34,074 bases of DNA from JAWLGW01 sp964569055 (GTDB lineage: Bacteria; Planctomycetota; J058). The translations under genes and the position numbers were made by a program. This document shows, piece after piece, positions 6,789 through 15,158 of the stretch (the stretch's first letter is position 1; every line of letters starts with the position of its first letter). Under the pieces are notes generated by a model. The model worked only from the letters and a program-made list of their open reading frames with translations, was not told the DNA's origin and did not search any database. The stretch is taken from the NCBI GenBank assembly GCA_964569055.1, contig CAZMSZ010000029.1, positions 1 to 34,074 on the forward strand, written 5' to 3'.

Positions 6789-9449
6789 ATGACCATGCCC
6801 GCATCGAGCGCCGAGGATCAGGACGTCGCGTTCGGGAAGTTCCTGATCGCGAACGGGATCGTGAACGCCGATCAGGTGCGCGAGGCCTACAAGCTGCTGG
6901 TCGGGTACCGGGCCACCGTCCCCACCGTCAACCTCGCGCAGGTCCTCGCCCGCCACGAGATGTGCGGCAAGGAGACGCTGCGGGCCGCGTTCCAGCGCTT
7001 CAAGGCGGGCGAGGGCGGGCCCGCGGGCGAGCGGTTCGGCTTCAAGACCGTCGAGCTGTCCCCCGCCGAGCGGCCGGACTACGCGCCGATCGACCCCGAG
7101 GGGGTCACCCTCGCCGGGCGCCCGGTCCCCGCCGAGGGGGCCACCATCATCGATCGGGGGCGCGCGGGCCCGGGCGGAACCCAGTTCCAGCGCGGACCCG
7201 GCGCGACCCACGGTCCGGGCTCGACGCACCCCGGCGCCTCGCACGGCCCGGGCTCGACGCACCCCGGCGCGGCCTCGCGCGGCCCCGGCTCGACGCACCC
7301 GGGCCCGGCCGGGTGGGGGGGGCCCGGCTCCACCCACCCCGGCGCCAGCCATGGACCCGGCGGGACGCACCCGGGCGGGACGCACCCGGGCGCGGCCGCG
7401 CGCGGGCCAGGCGGGACGCACCCCTACCAGACCGGCGGCGGCCTGGCCGGCTTCGGCGCCAGCCCGAGCACGGGCTTCGGCTCCGCCTTCGGGAGCAACC
7501 CCGCCGGCTCCGCGTTCGGCACCAAGCAGAAGCCCAAGATCGACCTGCCCGCCGCCGCGGCGATCCCGATCGCCGACGACGAGGAGGACGAGGAGCACGA
7601 CGAGACCAACATCGAGAGCTCGACCCAGGGCGCCGCGCTCAAGCAGCGCAAGCGCGCGCGGCGCGCCTCCTCGCCGATCGCGGAGCCCAAGCGGGTCCCG
7701 ATGGGGCTCTTGCTCGGGGTCGGGATCGCGGTCGTGCTCCTGATCGGGCTGGTGTCGTCGCAGATCCTCCACTCGCGCGCGATCGCGCGCGCCAAGGCCG
7801 ACTTCCTGGCTGCGGCCAAGGAGAAGCCGGCGGAGGAGGCGCTCGCGATCGGAGAGGCGCTCGACCCCGAGGTGGTCGAGGACCCCGAGGTCGCGGCCGA
7901 GCTCGAGCGACTGCGCGGCGTGGTGGCCGCGGCCAAGGCGCGCGCGGAGGCGGAGCGGATCCTGGCCGGGCTGGCCGAGGTCGAGGACCTCGAGCGGCGG
8001 CTCGCGATCTGCACCGAGGCGATCGCGGCCGACGAGCACTTCGCCAAGGCCTACGTGGCGCGCGCGCGCGTGCAGTACGCGCTCGCCAAGCGCAAGGCGC
8101 TGGGCTCGCGCCAGGCCGACCTGACCGCGATCGCGCGGCCGGCGCTCGAGGACCTGCGCCTGGCGATGGAGAACGACGAGTCCTCGCCGTGGCCCTACTA
8201 CGTGCGCGCCATGATCATGCTCGAGAACGCCCGCGACCCCGACGCGCGCGGGCGCGCGGTCAAGGACCTCGAGAAGGTCCAGGAGCTCGAGGCCGGGGGA
8301 CAGCTCGCGCTGTTGGCCAAGGGCCGGCTCGAGATGCTGCGCCGGCGCTTCGCGGACGCGATCAAGCTGTTCAGCCAGGCGATCGACGCCGACCCGCGCG
8401 TGCTCGACGGCTACCTCGCCCGGGCCGAGGCGCGCCTGCGCGAGGGCAAGGACATCGCGGGCGCGCTCAGCGACGCCAACCAGGCCACCGGGATCGACAA
8501 GACCTCGGCCGAGGCGCTCACGCTCCGCGCCGAGGCCCGCTTCCGTCAGAACGCCGACCGCCTGGGCGCCATGCGCGACCTCGATCAGGCCCTAGAGCTC
8601 GACCCGACCCAGATCGCGGCGCTCGCCTGGCGCGCCTACGTCCGGCTCGAGCGCGACGCGCAGGGCGAGCTCCTCTCGCCCGAGGAGGCGCGCGCCGCCT
8701 CGGAGCAGGACGCGACGCAGGCGATCGCGCTCGACGACGGCCAGGCCGTGGCGCACCTCGCGCTCGCGGAGCTCGGCACCGAGGGCAACCTCTCGACGGC
8801 GCTCCACCACGCGACCAAGGCGGTGGAGAGCAGCTACCGCTGGGCCGAGCCCTACCTCGTGCGGGGGCGCCTGCGGGTCCGCGACAAGTTCCTCGACAAC
8901 GCGCTCGACGACTTCGAGCAGGTCCTGCAGCTCGAGCCCGACCACCCGCGCGCGCTGACCATGAAGGCGAGCATCCTGCTCCAGCGCAACGACACCGAGA
9001 CGGCGCGCATCCTGCTGGACCGGGCGCTCGACGCCGACAAGCGCCTGGGCTTCGCGTGGTTCACCCGCGGCCTGCTCCACTACAAGGCCAAGCCGCAGGC
9101 GCTGCGCAAGGCGATCGAGGACTTCTCCGAGGCGCTCGGCCTCATGCCCGGCTACGCCAACGCGTACTTCTACCGGGCAGCGGCCTACCAGGACTCGCAG
9201 CGCTTCTCCGATGCGCTCGCGGACCTCGAGACCGCCGAGTCGCTCCGCACGAAGGGAATCGCCGGCGTCGACTTCGCCGAGTGCGACCTGTACATGATCC
9301 GGGGCCACTGCCACTACCGCCGCGAGGAGTGGCAGAAGGCGCTCGAGGCCTACACCCGCTACATCAAGGACGCCCCGCCGGGGAGCTCGGCGATCGGCAA
9401 GATCCGCGCGCGGATCGCCGAGTGCACCGCGAAGCTGCAGGGGCAGTGA
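6789..9449 (+). CDS. Large membrane-anchored TPR protein with N-terminal GspE-N-like domain and repeat linker
   Basis: The protein has 886 residues. Residues 11-78 resemble the small helical domain at the start of GspE/MshE-type proteins and of many planctomycete regulatory proteins (FGKFLIANGIVNADQVREA). Residues 136-212 are a low-complexity linker with seven THP repeats. An acidic patch (DDEEDEEHDE) and a basic patch (KQRKRARRA) precede a transmembrane helix at about 305-327. From about 340 to 880 there are many TPR units (for example AIKLFSQAIDADPR and ALDDFEQVLQLEPDHP). The single helix puts the TPR domain on the far side of the membrane from the N-terminus. The ATG at 6789 is 13 bases after GGAGG; a second ATG lies two codons on. 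A paralogue follows after 6 bases. It is probably a scaffold; partners are unknown. Confidence 0.85.
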   Translation: MTMPASSAEDQDVAFGKFLIANGIVNADQVREAYKLLVGYRATVPTVNLAQVLARHEMCGKETLRAAFQRFKAGEGGPAGERFGFKTVELSPAERPDYAPIDPEGVTLAGRPVPAEGATIIDRGRAGPGGTQFQRGPGATHGPGSTHPGASHGPGSTHPGAASRGPGSTHPGPAGWGGPGSTHPGASHGPGGTHPGGTHPGAAARGPGGTHPYQTGGGLAGFGASPSTGFGSAFGSNPAGSAFGTKQKPKIDLPAAAAIPIADDEEDEEHDETNIESSTQGAALKQRKRARRASSPIAEPKRVPMGLLLGVGIAVVLLIGLVSSQILHSRAIARAKADFLAAAKEKPAEEALAIGEALDPEVVEDPEVAAELERLRGVVAAAKARAEAERILAGLAEVEDLERRLAICTEAIAADEHFAKAYVARARVQYALAKRKALGSRQADLTAIARPALEDLRLAMENDESSPWPYYVRAMIMLENARDPDARGRAVKDLEKVQELEAGGQLALLAKGRLEMLRRRFADAIKLFSQAIDADPRVLDGYLARAEARLREGKDIAGALSDANQATGIDKTSAEALTLRAEARFRQNADRLGAMRDLDQALELDPTQIAALAWRAYVRLERDAQGELLSPEEARAASEQDATQAIALDDGQAVAHLALAELGTEGNLSTALHHATKAVESSYRWAEPYLVRGRLRVRDKFLDNALDDFEQVLQLEPDHPRALTMKASILLQRNDTETARILLDRALDADKRLGFAWFTRGLLHYKAKPQALRKAIEDFSEALGLMPGYANAYFYRAAAYQDSQRFSDALADLETAESLRTKGIAGVDFAECDLYMIRGHCHYRREEWQKALEAYTRYIKDAPPGSSAIGKIRARIAECTAKLQGQ
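7194..7424 (+). repeat. Tandem repeat coding a Gly-Ser/Thr-Thr-His-Pro-Gly linker
   Basis: Within the TPR gene, imperfect units of about 27 to 36 bases code for variants of GPGSTHPGA. There are four GSTHPG, two GGTHPG, one GGTHP and one GATHG. The units differ mainly at third positions and in spacer length. Such a segment is expected to be unstructured. The regular histidines could bind metal, but this is speculation. Confidence 0.85.
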
Positions 9450-9455
9450 GCGCGC

Positions 9456-12431
9456 GTGACGCCCCCGACCGGTGAGCCGTCCGCCCCGGACGACTCCGAC
9501 TCCGACTTGATCGCGCCGGTCGGCGCCGAGCGCGCTCGGCGCGCGCCGTCCACGCCCGCGCGTCCAGCGGGCGCGGCTCAGGACCCCTTCGCCGGCGACT
9601 CCCTCGCCGGCGTGGCGCCGGCCCCGGCCGAGGTCGCGGGCGACCCCTTCGCCGAGCCCGCGCCCGCCGCCGCGGCGCCGAGCGACGACCCGTTCGCGCG
9701 CGACGGCCTGGCCGAGGCGCCGGCCCCGCAGCCGGCCGAGCTGGCGTCCGACCCGTTCGCCTCGGTCGCGGCCGCCGCGGCCGCGTGCGCGCCTGGCTCG
9801 GACGAGGCGGCCGCGCCCGCCGCCGTCGCGCCGAGCGGCGAGGCCGACGCGCCCGCGGACGGGGCCCTGGCGAACGAGCCTACCGAGCCCGCCGCGGCGG
9901 ACCTCACCGCGGAGGCCGGCGCCGCACCTGCCGACGACGGCGCGAGCCCCGCGACGGCCGCCGACGCGAGCGGCGCGCCCGCCGCGAAGGACGCGCCCGC
10001 GGCCGCCGACGACGGCGGCGAGGCGAGCGCCGCGCGGGCCGACGGCGCGACGGCCGCGGCTCCCGACGAGGAGGCGAGCCCGTCACCGACGGATCGCGCG
10101 CAGGAGACCGCCGACGACGGCGCAGCGAGCGCGCCCTCGACGGAGCGCGCCCCGGGCGGCGACCGGGAAGCCCGGCGGACGCTCGGGGTGACGGGGTTGG
10201 CCGACGTCGACCCGTTCGCGGGCGACGCGCTCGGCGACGCTCCCCCGCCGACCGGGGTCGAGCTCGAGCGCGACCCGTTCGCCGACGCGGAGGCGGCGCC
10301 GGCGTCGGCCGCCGCGGGCGCGAACGCGCCGAGCGAGCCGGCCACCACCGCGCGCGTCAAGGTGGGCGCCGTGCGCGCCCTGGCCGGAGGCGAGCGCTCG
10401 CGCGCCGCGCGCGTCGAGCCGCCGCGCGAGCGCCCTGCGCTGCCCGCGCCGCCGGCCGCCCCCGCGCCCGATTGCCCGGTGTGCGCGGCGCCGCTCGTCG
10501 AGGCCGCGGCGGCTGACGACCCGCGCTGCGCGGCCTGCGGGCAGCGGGTCCACGCCGCGTGCGCCGCGGCGGACCGCCGCTGTCCCGCCCCCGGTTGCCT
10601 CGGCCGGCTGGGCAGGCCGGCCGGGCCGGGCGAGTCGCTGGGCGGCGACTCGACCGCCGGCGCGCCGCCGGTCGCGCCCCGCCGCCGCACGCACCCGGCG
10701 CTGGTGGCCACGGTGTGCCTGGTGGTGGTGGCGGCGATCGCGGCGGTGGGCCTGGTCGTGATCGAGCGCGACGCGCAGCGGGCCGAGCGTGACGCGTTCC
10801 TGAGCGCGGCCGCGACGCTCGACGCCGACGAGGTCCTGACGCGGGCGGCGCGGCTCACCCCGGCGACCCGCTCGGACCCCGAGGTGGCGGCGCTGGTGGC
10901 GCGGCTCGAGGACGAGCAGGCGAGTCAGGCCGCGCGCGCGGATGCGGAGGCAGCGCTGCGTCGCGCGCGCACGCTGCGCGACCTCACCGCCCGTCTGGCC
11001 GCGCTCGACGGGGTGATCGCGCGGGTCCCCGACCTCGGCGCCGCGTACCGCGCCCGCGCCGACGCGCGCGCGCGCCTGGCGCGCCGGGCGCGCCCCGAGG
11101 AGCGGCGCGAGCGGATCCAGCAGGCCCTGGCGGACCTGCACGCGGCGGTGCACCACGAGCCCGAGGCGGCCGAGGGCTACCTCGAGCGCGGGGCGCTGTA
11201 CCTCGAGCTCGGCGATTTGCAGGCCGGGCTCGCCGATCTGGAGCGGGCGGTCGCGCTGGGCGAGGGTCCGTTGCTCGCGATGGCCCGCGGGCTGCAAGCG
11301 GAGGCGGCGGGCGCGCCGAGCGACGCGCTGCTCGCCTTCGTGGACGCGGTGCGGCAAGACCCTGCCTGGCCCGGAGCGCGGCTCGGGTGCGCCCGCGCGC
11401 ACCTCGCGCTCGGCGAGGCGCGCGAGGCGCTGCGGGAGGCGGAGTGGGCGCGCAAGCAGGACCCCGACGCCGCGGCGCCGTACGTCGTGATCGCGCGGGC
11501 GCGGCGGGCCCTCGGTCATGAGGGCGAGGAGCTGCGCCGCGCGGTGGAGCAGGCGCTGGAGCGCTCGCCCGAGGAGCCGCGCGCGCTGGCGATGCGGGCG
11601 GACCTCGCGCTGACCCGGGCGCCCGAGGGCGGCCTGAGCGCCGACGAGGCCGCGCGCGCCGCGGCGCGCCGCGACGCCGAGCGGGCCCGCGTCGCCGACC
11701 CGGGCGATCCGCTCGCGGCGCTGGTGCTGGCGGAGCTGGCCGCGGCCGCGGGCGACAGCCCGCAGGCGCTGCGGCTGCTCGAGCCGGCGGTCGATGCGGC
11801 CGGACCCGACCAGGTGCTGCGGGCGCGGGCCCTGGCGCTGCGAGCGCGGCTCCTGGTGGCGCAAGGGCGCGCCGACGAGGCGGTGCTGGCCGACCTCGAC
11901 CGGGCGGCCGAGGTCCTGCCCCGCCGCGCGCTGGTGTTCGCGCTGCGCGGACGGCTGCACCTGCGGCGCGGCGAGCTGCTCGAGGCGCGGCGAGACCTCG
12001 ACTGGGCGATCCACGTCGACGAGCGGCTGGTGGAGGCGCGCTACGACCGCGCTCGCGTGTGCCTGGCCCTCGCGCCCGCCGACCTCGGCCAGGCGCTGGC
12101 CGACCTCGACGCCTTCCTCACGCGCCGGCCGCGGGTGTCGGGGGACGTGTACTTCCTGCGGGCCATGACGCGCTGGCGCGCGTGCCGCTGGGACGAGGCG
12201 CTCGCCGACGTGGAGGAGGCCGAGCGCCGCGGCGGCGGCTTCCAGCCCGAGCTCGCGGCCCGGATCCGCGGCGACGCGCTCTACCGCCGCCGCGAGTGGG
12301 CCGGCGCGCGCGCGGCCTACGAGCGGTTCTTGGCGGCGCCGTCCGCCGCCCCCGCCGAGGAGGTCGCGCAGGTCCGCCGCCGTCTGGAGCGCTGCACGGC
12401 GCAGTTGAACGGGTCGCGGCGGGAGCTCTGA
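9456..12431 (+). CDS. Large TPR protein with RING-like zinc finger and DPFA-repeat N-terminus
   Basis: The protein has 991 residues. Residues 1-335 are Ala/Pro/Asp-rich and probably disordered, with six copies of the tetrapeptide DPFA. A cysteine/histidine cluster follows: C340-x2-C343-x14-C358-x2-C361-x4-H366-x2-C369-x6-C376-x4-C381. This is the spacing of a RING or related treble-clef finger, able to hold two zinc ions. A transmembrane helix lies at about 413-437, then TPR repeats to the C-terminus. It shares the plan 'N-terminal module, long linker, one membrane helix, TPRs' and a similar C-terminal ending (RCTAQL versus ECTAKL) with the gene before it, so the two arose by duplication. GTG start, 6 bases after the previous stop. 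The function is not known. The open frame ends three bases before an assembly gap. Confidence 0.82.
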   Translation: MTPPTGEPSAPDDSDSDLIAPVGAERARRAPSTPARPAGAAQDPFAGDSLAGVAPAPAEVAGDPFAEPAPAAAAPSDDPFARDGLAEAPAPQPAELASDPFASVAAAAAACAPGSDEAAAPAAVAPSGEADAPADGALANEPTEPAAADLTAEAGAAPADDGASPATAADASGAPAAKDAPAAADDGGEASAARADGATAAAPDEEASPSPTDRAQETADDGAASAPSTERAPGGDREARRTLGVTGLADVDPFAGDALGDAPPPTGVELERDPFADAEAAPASAAAGANAPSEPATTARVKVGAVRALAGGERSRAARVEPPRERPALPAPPAAPAPDCPVCAAPLVEAAAADDPRCAACGQRVHAACAAADRRCPAPGCLGRLGRPAGPGESLGGDSTAGAPPVAPRRRTHPALVATVCLVVVAAIAAVGLVVIERDAQRAERDAFLSAAATLDADEVLTRAARLTPATRSDPEVAALVARLEDEQASQAARADAEAALRRARTLRDLTARLAALDGVIARVPDLGAAYRARADARARLARRARPEERRERIQQALADLHAAVHHEPEAAEGYLERGALYLELGDLQAGLADLERAVALGEGPLLAMARGLQAEAAGAPSDALLAFVDAVRQDPAWPGARLGCARAHLALGEAREALREAEWARKQDPDAAAPYVVIARARRALGHEGEELRRAVEQALERSPEEPRALAMRADLALTRAPEGGLSADEAARAAARRDAERARVADPGDPLAALVLAELAAAAGDSPQALRLLEPAVDAAGPDQVLRARALALRARLLVAQGRADEAVLADLDRAAEVLPRRALVFALRGRLHLRRGELLEARRDLDWAIHVDERLVEARYDRARVCLALAPADLGQALADLDAFLTRRPRVSGDVYFLRAMTRWRACRWDEALADVEEAERRGGGFQPELAARIRGDALYRRREWAGARAAYERFLAAPSAAPAEEVAQVRRRLERCTAQLNGSRREL

Positions 12432-12434
12432 GCA

Positions 12435-12534
12435 NNNNNNNNNNNNNNNNNNNNNNNNNNNNNNNNNNNNNNNNNNNNNNNNNNNNNNNNNNNNNNNNNN
12501 NNNNNNNNNNNNNNNNNNNNNNNNNNNNNNNNNN
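12435..12534. other. Assembly gap (100 N)
   Basis: Exactly 100 unknown bases, the conventional size for a gap of unknown length. It separates the plus-strand TPR gene from the 3' part of a minus-strand membrane protein gene. The true distance and any genes inside cannot be known from this window. Confidence 0.99.
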
Positions 12535-13130
12535 GCGAGCTTGAAGGCGACCAGGGCGACCAGGGCGCCCGCGAGGAGGCGGCGCATGCGCTGCATGTCG
12601 GCTAGCTTGCGGAGGGTCATGAAGCGGAGCGCGCTCCAGCGGGCGTAGAGGAGCGCCTCGCGGCTGCGCAGGGCTTCGGCGTCGTAGTGATGGCGCAAGA
12701 ACGCGCGCCACGTCTCCTGGCCCTTCACGAACCCGGCCCAGTCGAGGTCGGCGGGGACCTCGAGGACCTCGCCCAGGGCGCGCGGGTCGTCGGCGGGGGC
12801 GTGGACCCGTCGGCCGGCCAGCATGCGGAAGATGTAGACCGCGGCGAACGCCAGCAGGAGGACGACCGCCGCGGCCCAGCTCAGGAGCCCGATCGCGGCG
12901 GCCGGGACGTCGGCTCGCGCGGCGGCGAGGAGCGGGGCGAGGTCGGTCTGGAGCAGGTAGCCGAGCGTGAGCGCCCCGAGGCCCATCAAGAAGTTCCCGA
13001 GCTGGTCGATCGACTCGGCGGTCTTTTGGGCGCCCTCGACGTAGTGGAGCAGCAGCTCGGGGTGGAGCGGCTCGGGAGCTCGCTCGCGGTGGCGGTCGGG
13101 GCGCTCGAGCGTCACGGCGTGGTCCAGCAT
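12535..13130 (-). CDS. Membrane protein of unknown function, C-terminus lost in gap
   Basis: The visible part has 198 residues and is cut by the gap. A polar N-terminus with an amphipathic helix (AQKTAESIDQLGNFL) leads into two membrane helices at about 47-68 and 78-104. A cytoplasmic-looking region rich in Arg, Trp and Phe follows, then a third hydrophobic stretch (LLAGALVALVAF) at the gap edge. The ATG at 13130 is chosen because GAGGAGG lies eight bases upstream on the minus strand; a longer form starting at 13163 would lack one. I do not recognise the family. It is the same strand as the desulfidase gene upstream and about 115 bases from it. Confidence 0.7.
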
Positions 13131-13211
13131 GGGTGCCTCCTCGGTGCACCCGGCGCGTTGCAAGCAGCAGGCCGCCGCCGCGCGCCGCCGTCGGCGGGCG
13201 GGGTGGGCCTT

Positions 13212-13234
13212 CGCTGCGCCGGAGCGACGCAGCG
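13212..13234 (-). terminator. Possible hairpin after the desulfidase gene
   Basis: CGCTGCG (13212-13218) and CGCAGCG (13228-13234) form a perfect 7-bp stem with a 9-base loop, beginning 12 bases past the stop of the minus-strand gene. There is no T-run, so it is at best a weak intrinsic terminator. Confidence 0.3.
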
Positions 13235-13245
13235 CGCCGCTCCAG

Positions 13246-14478
13246 CTACGCCTTGTCCGCCACGATCCGGAGCAGCTCCTCGTCGGCCGGCGCCAGGGCG
13301 GGGTGCGCCAGGCGGCCGAGGTGCGCGATCGTCTCCTCGGGCGTCCGCCCGACCACCCCGTCGCGCGCGGTCGCGGCCACCCCGGCGAGCGCCAGCTCGG
13401 CGCAGCGGACGCTCCGCTGCGCAGCCAGCCCCACCTTGAACGCGCAGCCCGGCTTGGCCCCGTCGCACAGCGCGCCCGCCACGCTGGCCAGCACGAGGTC
13501 CCCGCTCCGGCCCGCCGCCTCCGCGTCCCCGCCCAGCAGACGCGCGCAGCCCGCCGCCGCCCCCACGCTGGCGGCGTGGAGGGCGTTGCACAGCGGGGAC
13601 AGCAGCCCGGTCGCGGCGCGGACGCGTCGACCCACGAGGTGGCTCGTGGCCAGGGCCGCCGCCAGCGCGGCCTCGCTCGCCCCGGTCCGCCGCGCCACGA
13701 CCCCCACCGGGATCGTGGCCACGATCCCCTGGTTCCCCGAGAACCCGCTCGTGGTGACCGCGGGCCCGACTCCGCTCATGCGCGCGCGGGACGCGGCCAT
13801 GGCCAGGAGCTCCGCCTCGAGCGCGGCGTCCTCGGGCGCGCGCCAGCCGGCGCCCAGCTCGGCGCGCGCCGCGGCCAGGTTGAGCTCGAGACCAGCCCGC
13901 AGGAACTCGGCGTCGTCCGCGTCGCAGGTCGCGGCGAGGGCGAACAGCTCCGCGAGCGAGGTCTCGGCGATCGGCGGCGCGGCCCCGGCGTCGGTCTCGC
14001 GCGGCGGCGGCAGCGGACGCGGGGCGCCGTCGACCTCGAGCTGCGTCAGCCGGGTGTGCGCGCCGTCGAGGACGGCGCGGGCCGTGCTGCCGGCGCTCCG
14101 CACGCGCGCTTCGATCCGGATCCTCGGCGGGCCGGACGCCGGCCGCGCCTCGACCCGGACCGCCCCGCGGGCGAGGAGCGCCTCGGCCTCGGCGAGGTGC
14201 GAGCCGCTGGCGCGCGCGAGCAACTCGATCGCCGCCACGGGGGCGCGGGCCGCGGCGCCGAGGGCCGCCGCCAGGGCTGCCCCGGCGCGGCCCGCGGCGG
14301 GGCCGGGCAGCCCGGCGCCGACGGCGTTCTTGTAGGTGCTCGGGTCGCAGCGGACCTCGACCTCCTCGATCGGTCCCTCGAGGAGCGCGGCCGCGGCCGC
14401 CGCCGCCAGCGCGATCGCGCCGGGCTCGGTGCAGCCGGCGGAGCGCTCCACTCCGGGCAGATGGCGTCGCACGCGCAC
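13246..14478 (-). CDS. UPF0597/L-cysteine desulfidase family protein (CyuA/YhaM-like, serine dehydratase alpha-like)
   Basis: This cytoplasmic enzyme of 410 residues belongs to a family that uses an oxygen-labile 4Fe-4S cluster to break L-cysteine into pyruvate, ammonia and sulfide (or to deaminate serine). Family signatures are AGCTEPGAIALA (14-25), CDPSTYKNAVGAGLPG (44-59), SGNQGI (247-252) and LCDGAKPGCAFK (337-348). Likely cluster cysteines are C16, C297, C338 and C345. The N-terminus is short compared with E. coli YhaM. I chose the GTG at 14478 since GGAGG lies five bases before it; GTGs at 14484 and 14472 are alternatives. It is divergent from the lipoprotein operon. Substrate choice (cysteine versus serine or another amino acid) cannot be fixed by eye. 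Confidence 0.85.
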   Translation of the reverse strand: MRVRRHLPGVERSAGCTEPGAIALAAAAAAALLEGPIEEVEVRCDPSTYKNAVGAGLPGPAAGRAGAALAAALGAAARAPVAAIELLARASGSHLAEAEALLARGAVRVEARPASGPPRIRIEARVRSAGSTARAVLDGAHTRLTQLEVDGAPRPLPPPRETDAGAAPPIAETSLAELFALAATCDADDAEFLRAGLELNLAAARAELGAGWRAPEDAALEAELLAMAASRARMSGVGPAVTTSGFSGNQGIVATIPVGVVARRTGASEAALAAALATSHLVGRRVRAATGLLSPLCNALHAASVGAAAGCARLLGGDAEAAGRSGDLVLASVAGALCDGAKPGCAFKVGLAAQRSVRCAELALAGVAATARDGVVGRTPEETIAHLGRLAHPALAPADEELLRIVADKA

Positions 14479-14607
14479 GGGCACCTCCGCTCGGCCCGAG
14501 GATCCCTCGCTCGACCCGAGCCGACCAGCGTCGGGTCCACGGCGCGAGGAACCTCGGGTGGGGGCGCGGCTCCCACTGGTGGGGCGCGCCGGCCGTCCTG
14601 CGGTTCG

Positions 14608-14636
14608 TTGACAGTCCCCGGCGCCTCCGCTACCTT
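14608..14636 (+). promoter_or_regulatory. Sigma-70-like promoter of the lipoprotein operon
   Basis: A perfect -35 TTGACA (14608-14613) is followed by a 17-base spacer and a -10 TACCTT (14631-14636). Transcription would start near 14643, about 30 bases before the ATG at 14673, with TTGGAG as ribosome binding site at about 14659-14664. In DNA this GC-rich the exact -35 with ideal spacing is unlikely to be chance. Confidence 0.65.
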
Positions 14637-14672
14637 CCCCTCGCGACGTAACTCCTGTTTTGGAGCACACTC

Positions 14673-15158
14673 ATGTCCTTTCTTCCGCGGTGGAGCTCGG
14701 CGCTGGGCGCCTTGGCGGTGTGGACCCTCGCGGTCGCGGCCGGGCCCTTGGCCGCGGGCTGCGCCATCGGCGATCAGCGGTTCGGGGTGGTCCTCGACCC
14801 GGCCTTGATCCCGCAGGTCAAGATCGGGACCTCGACCAAGCAGGACGTGCTGGACCTGTTCGGTCCGCCGACGAGCTACTCGCGCATCCCGGCCACGGCC
14901 GACATGGCGCTGCAGACCACCGACCAGGAGTGGCGGGCGCGCTTCCCGATCGAGGCGGCCAAGGCGGCCGAGGACGTGTTCGTCTACGAGTACCGCGAGG
15001 AGGAGGAGAGCTTCTTCAGCCTGTTCCTGTTCACCTACTTCAGCCGCGACACGCTGACCGACCGGCTGATGGTGTTCTTCGGCCCGAACGACGTGGTCAA
15101 GTACCTCGCGTTCGCCAAGCAGACCGACACCGAGTTCGAGCGCCCCGAGGACGAGTGA
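14673..15158 (+). CDS. Lipoprotein with BamE/OmlA-like fold, first of three
   Basis: The protein has 161 residues. A signal peptide of 29 residues ends in the lipobox LAAGC, with C30 the acylated residue. Residues 50-68 (KIGTSTKQDVLDLFGPPTS) carry the pattern of the SmpA/OmlA/BamE family: a strand, a helix starting with 'gxsT(k/r)xdV', and a G-P-P turn. The rest is an aromatic-rich beta region with an inserted helix. BamE-like lipoproteins sit at the inner face of the outer membrane, and relatives act in envelope assembly or as small envelope sensors. The next gene overlaps by GTGA. It has its own promoter (14608-14636). The specific role is unknown. Confidence 0.8.
   Translation: MSFLPRWSSALGALAVWTLAVAAGPLAAGCAIGDQRFGVVLDPALIPQVKIGTSTKQDVLDLFGPPTSYSRIPATADMALQTTDQEWRARFPIEAAKAAEDVFVYEYREEEESFFSLFLFTYFSRDTLTDRLMVFFGPNDVVKYLAFAKQTDTEFERPEDE

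Noticed and set aside
10473..10598. Thioredoxin-like or redox CxxC site in the second TPR protein
   Set aside because: The full set of seven Cys and one His with regular spacing fits a zinc-binding finger. No thioredoxin fold surrounds CPVC.
10083..13163. A minus-strand frame joining the membrane protein through the N-gap into the TPR gene
   Set aside because: The join depends on 100 placeholder bases whose real length is unknown, and the part beyond the gap is antisense to the TPR protein and has no fold.
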